Assembly: GCA_018056955.1 (NCBI GenBank)
Contig: JAGPEQ010000010.1
Location: 26,695-60,448 of the forward strand
Reading direction: 5' to 3'
Length of the DNA stretch: 33,754 nucleotides
From: Bacteroidales bacterium
GTDB taxonomy: Bacteria > Bacteroidota > Bacteroidia > Bacteroidales > Tenuifilaceae
Below the pieces are notes generated by a model. The model saw nothing but the letters and a program-made list of their open reading frames with translations. It searched no databases and was not told where the DNA came from. Positions 31,943 through 33,754 of the stretch are shown piece after piece. The stretch's first letter is position 1, and each line of letters starts with the position of its first letter. The translations under genes were made by a program, and so were the position numbers.

Positions 31943-32464
31943 TTACGGTTTATAGAAATAGATGTTAAAGTGTTCATCGTCAATCTTTTCTACCCAGTGT
32001 TTTATTCCCAAGCTCGAAGCCTTATCTATTAAGGGTGCAGTAATAAATGGGGCAACCACTTTGTATATTTTATCAGAACTCAGGTCGGTTAAATCGGCCA
32101 TTATCTGGTTAACTGGTTGCTCACCAGCCTGTAACATCACCCTTACATCAATTTCTGAGTCAACTTTGTTTGAATCGAACCATTGGGGTTTCTGGGTGGT
32201 GAACTCCATCTCATCGGCACCCTCAAGCAAGTCCTGTCCTACAGCTTTCCGGAGGACATTAATGAGTTCCTCTACCTTAACATTTCCTATTGCTGCAGCT
32301 TGCTGAAGTGTTGCAACACGAGCAACTGTTTTCCTTAGAACAGGATTTTTCAGCTTTTCAAAAGCTGGAACATACCCAATAAGCACCTCCTCGAGCTGCG
32401 GGTATGCTTCAATTAGCTGCAAAACCTTGGTTTTAGGTGTTATAATGAGTTTGTTTTCGTCCAT
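31943..32464 (-). CDS. DUF1858 / DUF2249-like two-domain protein
   Basis: A 173-residue cytoplasmic protein. The N-terminal half (1-85) fits DUF1858: IITPKTKVLQLIEAYPQLEEVLIGY, then KLKNPVLRKTVARVATLQQAA and the VKEELI-like helix. The second half (about 100-173) resembles the TusA-like/DUF2249 fold: DSEIDVRVMLQAGEQPVNQIMADL, then a KVVAPFITAPLI helix and a strand-rich end HWVEKIDDEHFNIYFYKP. Such domains occur with hemerythrin-type and redox proteins connected to NO or anaerobic metabolism. It is separated from the DUF438 gene by 2 bp, so they are one transcript. No catalytic residues can be named. Confidence 0.82.
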   Translation of the reverse strand: MDENKLIITPKTKVLQLIEAYPQLEEVLIGYVPAFEKLKNPVLRKTVARVATLQQAAAIGNVKVEELINVLRKAVGQDLLEGADEMEFTTQKPQWFDSNKVDSEIDVRVMLQAGEQPVNQIMADLTDLSSDKIYKVVAPFITAPLIDKASSLGIKHWVEKIDDEHFNIYFYKP

Positions 32465-32466
32465 AG

Positions 32467-33609
32467 CTATTTGGAATATGATAGAATACGTTGTTCACCT
32501 TCAAGTTTGCGATACACTGAAACATTGTGCGAAACCTCCAAAACACCAAGGTATTCGCCTTTCTCGTTTCGTAATGCAAAGTACTCGATATGTATTAGGT
32601 TGCCACCAATATTAATCCAGAAGGGGGCTCTAGAAGCCTTTCCGCTTTTAAAGTCCTCAATGATTTTATCAACAATGTGAGCACTGGCAGGGGGATGACA
32701 TAATCTTACATCGCGGTTAAGGATAGCCCTGTTACGCTGGAATATTCTTTCGGGGCTTTGCGAGAAATACTTAACCTTATCGTTTTTATCAACAAATGTG
32801 ATATCAACTGGTAATGTGTTAAGGATTGCCAGAAGTTCTTCCACTGAGAAACTACCCGTTGGGAGTTGAATGTTTTCGGCCGTTTTGTTTAACTCCTGAA
32901 GCTCGCTGCCTTCAACCCATGATGGTTTCCATTTTGTAGGAGGGTCGTATAGGCAAAAGCCTATCTCAAGCTGCTGCTTATGAATCTCGTACCAGTCAGC
33001 TTCAGTAAGCTTATCCAAGGCCATGGGGAAAAGAATTTCTTCCTCCTTGGTAGTCATTTCCATAACGCCTTTAATGGCAGGGCGGAGCACAATCTCGCTT
33101 GAGGCAATTAGTTCGTCGCGTGATATCCCTTCGGTTTGCAGGAGTTCAATTGAGCCTTTAATAAGCTCTCTTATTTCATCGTGTTTTCCCCACATTACCT
33201 TTGGAGGGCCAGTAATTCCCTGCTTTTCAAGAAAGGGGAAAAGTAGGTATTCCTTTCGCTGATAGTGCTTATCTACATCAAACAGAGCGTTAAACTGTCC
33301 CCTAAGCTTGAGTACAAGCTTTGGGATGTCAACTGCTTCACTTGACACAAGTTCCATAAGCGATTGCTCAATGGATTGGCAAAGCTGGTTGAGTTCTTTA
33401 TTTTCCTTAATGAACACATCAACAGGGTGACCGTCGGGAATTTTTTTAACCGTTGTAAGATCAATATTTCCCTTCAGCACTGCTGAGTGTACATCGCAAA
33501 GTTTCAGGACTTCCTGTTCCGGCAAACCTTCGCTAATCAATTCCTGCTCAACCTCAACTACCTCGCCATAGGGGATATTGGTCAGGCTTTGTATTAGCTC
33601 CTGCCGCAC
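32467..33609 (-). CDS. DUF438-hemerythrin-PAS protein (start uncertain)
   Basis: A cytoplasmic protein, 380 residues from GTG 33609. Domains: DUF438 (about 1-60, EVEQELISEGLPEQEVLKLCDVH), a hemerythrin-like HHE four-helix bundle (about 70-215, with FDVDKHYQRKEYLLFPFLEK, WGKHDEIREL and TKEEEILFP providing His/Glu ligands for a di-iron site), and a PAS domain (about 255-370, LPVDITFVDKNDKVKYFS). The family is thought to sense or scavenge O2 or NO. It is the first gene of the nitrite cluster here. The DUF438 reading frame appears to continue upstream (WDKGDSEQE before GTG) but meets TGA at 33643-33645, so the true start, a frameshift, or a truncation remains open. Confidence 0.82.
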   Translation of the reverse strand: MRQELIQSLTNIPYGEVVEVEQELISEGLPEQEVLKLCDVHSAVLKGNIDLTTVKKIPDGHPVDVFIKENKELNQLCQSIEQSLMELVSSEAVDIPKLVLKLRGQFNALFDVDKHYQRKEYLLFPFLEKQGITGPPKVMWGKHDEIRELIKGSIELLQTEGISRDELIASSEIVLRPAIKGVMEMTTKEEEILFPMALDKLTEADWYEIHKQQLEIGFCLYDPPTKWKPSWVEGSELQELNKTAENIQLPTGSFSVEELLAILNTLPVDITFVDKNDKVKYFSQSPERIFQRNRAILNRDVRLCHPPASAHIVDKIIEDFKSGKASRAPFWINIGGNLIHIEYFALRNEKGEYLGVLEVSHNVSVYRKLEGEQRILSYSK

Positions 33610-33667
33610 TTCCTGTTCTGAGTCGCCTTTATCCCAGATCCGTCATTAGAATTACGAAGGCACAAGG

Positions 33668-33741
33668 AAAGGCCAACTCATTAGTTCAGTTGAGCTCCAA
33701 AGGCCTTTGAACCAATCTCTCCTTTTCATTTGCATGGAGAG
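33668..33741. repeat. Two inverted repeats upstream of the DUF438 gene
   Basis: AAAGGCC (33668-33674) pairs with GGCCTTT (33702-33708), with an inner CTCA/TGAG stem (33677-33680 and 33691-33694). Just outside, CTCTCC (33717-33722) pairs with GGAGAG (33736-33741), followed on the + strand by TTTT. These could be a structured leader for the - strand cluster or a + strand terminator. The window ends at 33754, so the context is lost. 33610-33754 contains no gene I can support. Confidence 0.4.
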
Positions 33742-33754
33742 TTTTAGGATACGG

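Overview
The window looks like a chromosomal segment of a Gram-negative Bacteroidota (Bacteroidales-like) bacterium. Three things point there. First, many intergenic regions carry the phylum's -7 promoter box TAnnTTTG at the right place. Second, Shine-Dalgarno sequences are almost absent. Third, the tryptophanase, the lipoproteins with acidic residues after the lipid cysteine, and the split ResB/CcsA cytochrome c assembly pair are typical of the group. No rRNA, tRNA, transposase, phage gene or CRISPR array was seen.

Left part (1-8.6 kb, mostly + strand): a repeat-rich non-coding end (1-375); a long leader with a terminator-like hairpin before tryptophanase (tnaA); a MATE efflux pump; a small charged conserved protein; an LTA-synthase-like membrane phosphotransferase/sulfatase; a Rieske-like lipoprotein facing a basic lipoprotein plus an anchored acidic protein; then greA and a HIT hydrolase. 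greA has a terminator-like hairpin in its leader and an unusually strong Shine-Dalgarno.

Middle (8.6-25.2 kb): a second LTA-synthase-like protein (- strand), a secreted isoaspartyl peptidase, and an overlapping three-gene operon (membrane protein, D-threonine-aldolase/D-serine-dehydratase-like enzyme, M64 metallopeptidase). Two signalling proteins on the - strand follow: a soluble PAS/GAF hybrid histidine kinase and a TPR-SpoIIE phosphatase. Next is a FecBCD/BtuFCD-type importer operon that contains a DsrE-family protein and an ATPase with a C-terminal extension. Then come an omega-amidase-type nitrilase, a class IV aminotransferase and an unrecognised membrane-anchored protein.

A 0.7-kb non-coding island (25.2-25.9 kb) is built of several families of short tandem repeats. 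Some of its motifs also occur before the MATE gene.

Right part (25.9-33.6 kb, - strand): a nitrite-ammonification cluster read right to left. It comprises a DUF438/hemerythrin/PAS protein, a DUF1858-DUF2249-like protein, a PepSY-type membrane protein with two large propeller-like periplasmic inserts, NrfH, NrfA, ResB, CcsA and a small cupin. NrfH passes quinol electrons to pentahaem NrfA (nitrite to ammonium), and the neighbouring ResB/CcsA pair is the likely haem ligase. The first two proteins are plausible NO/redox sensing or relay proteins. The start of the first gene is doubtful: stop codons interrupt its frame just upstream.
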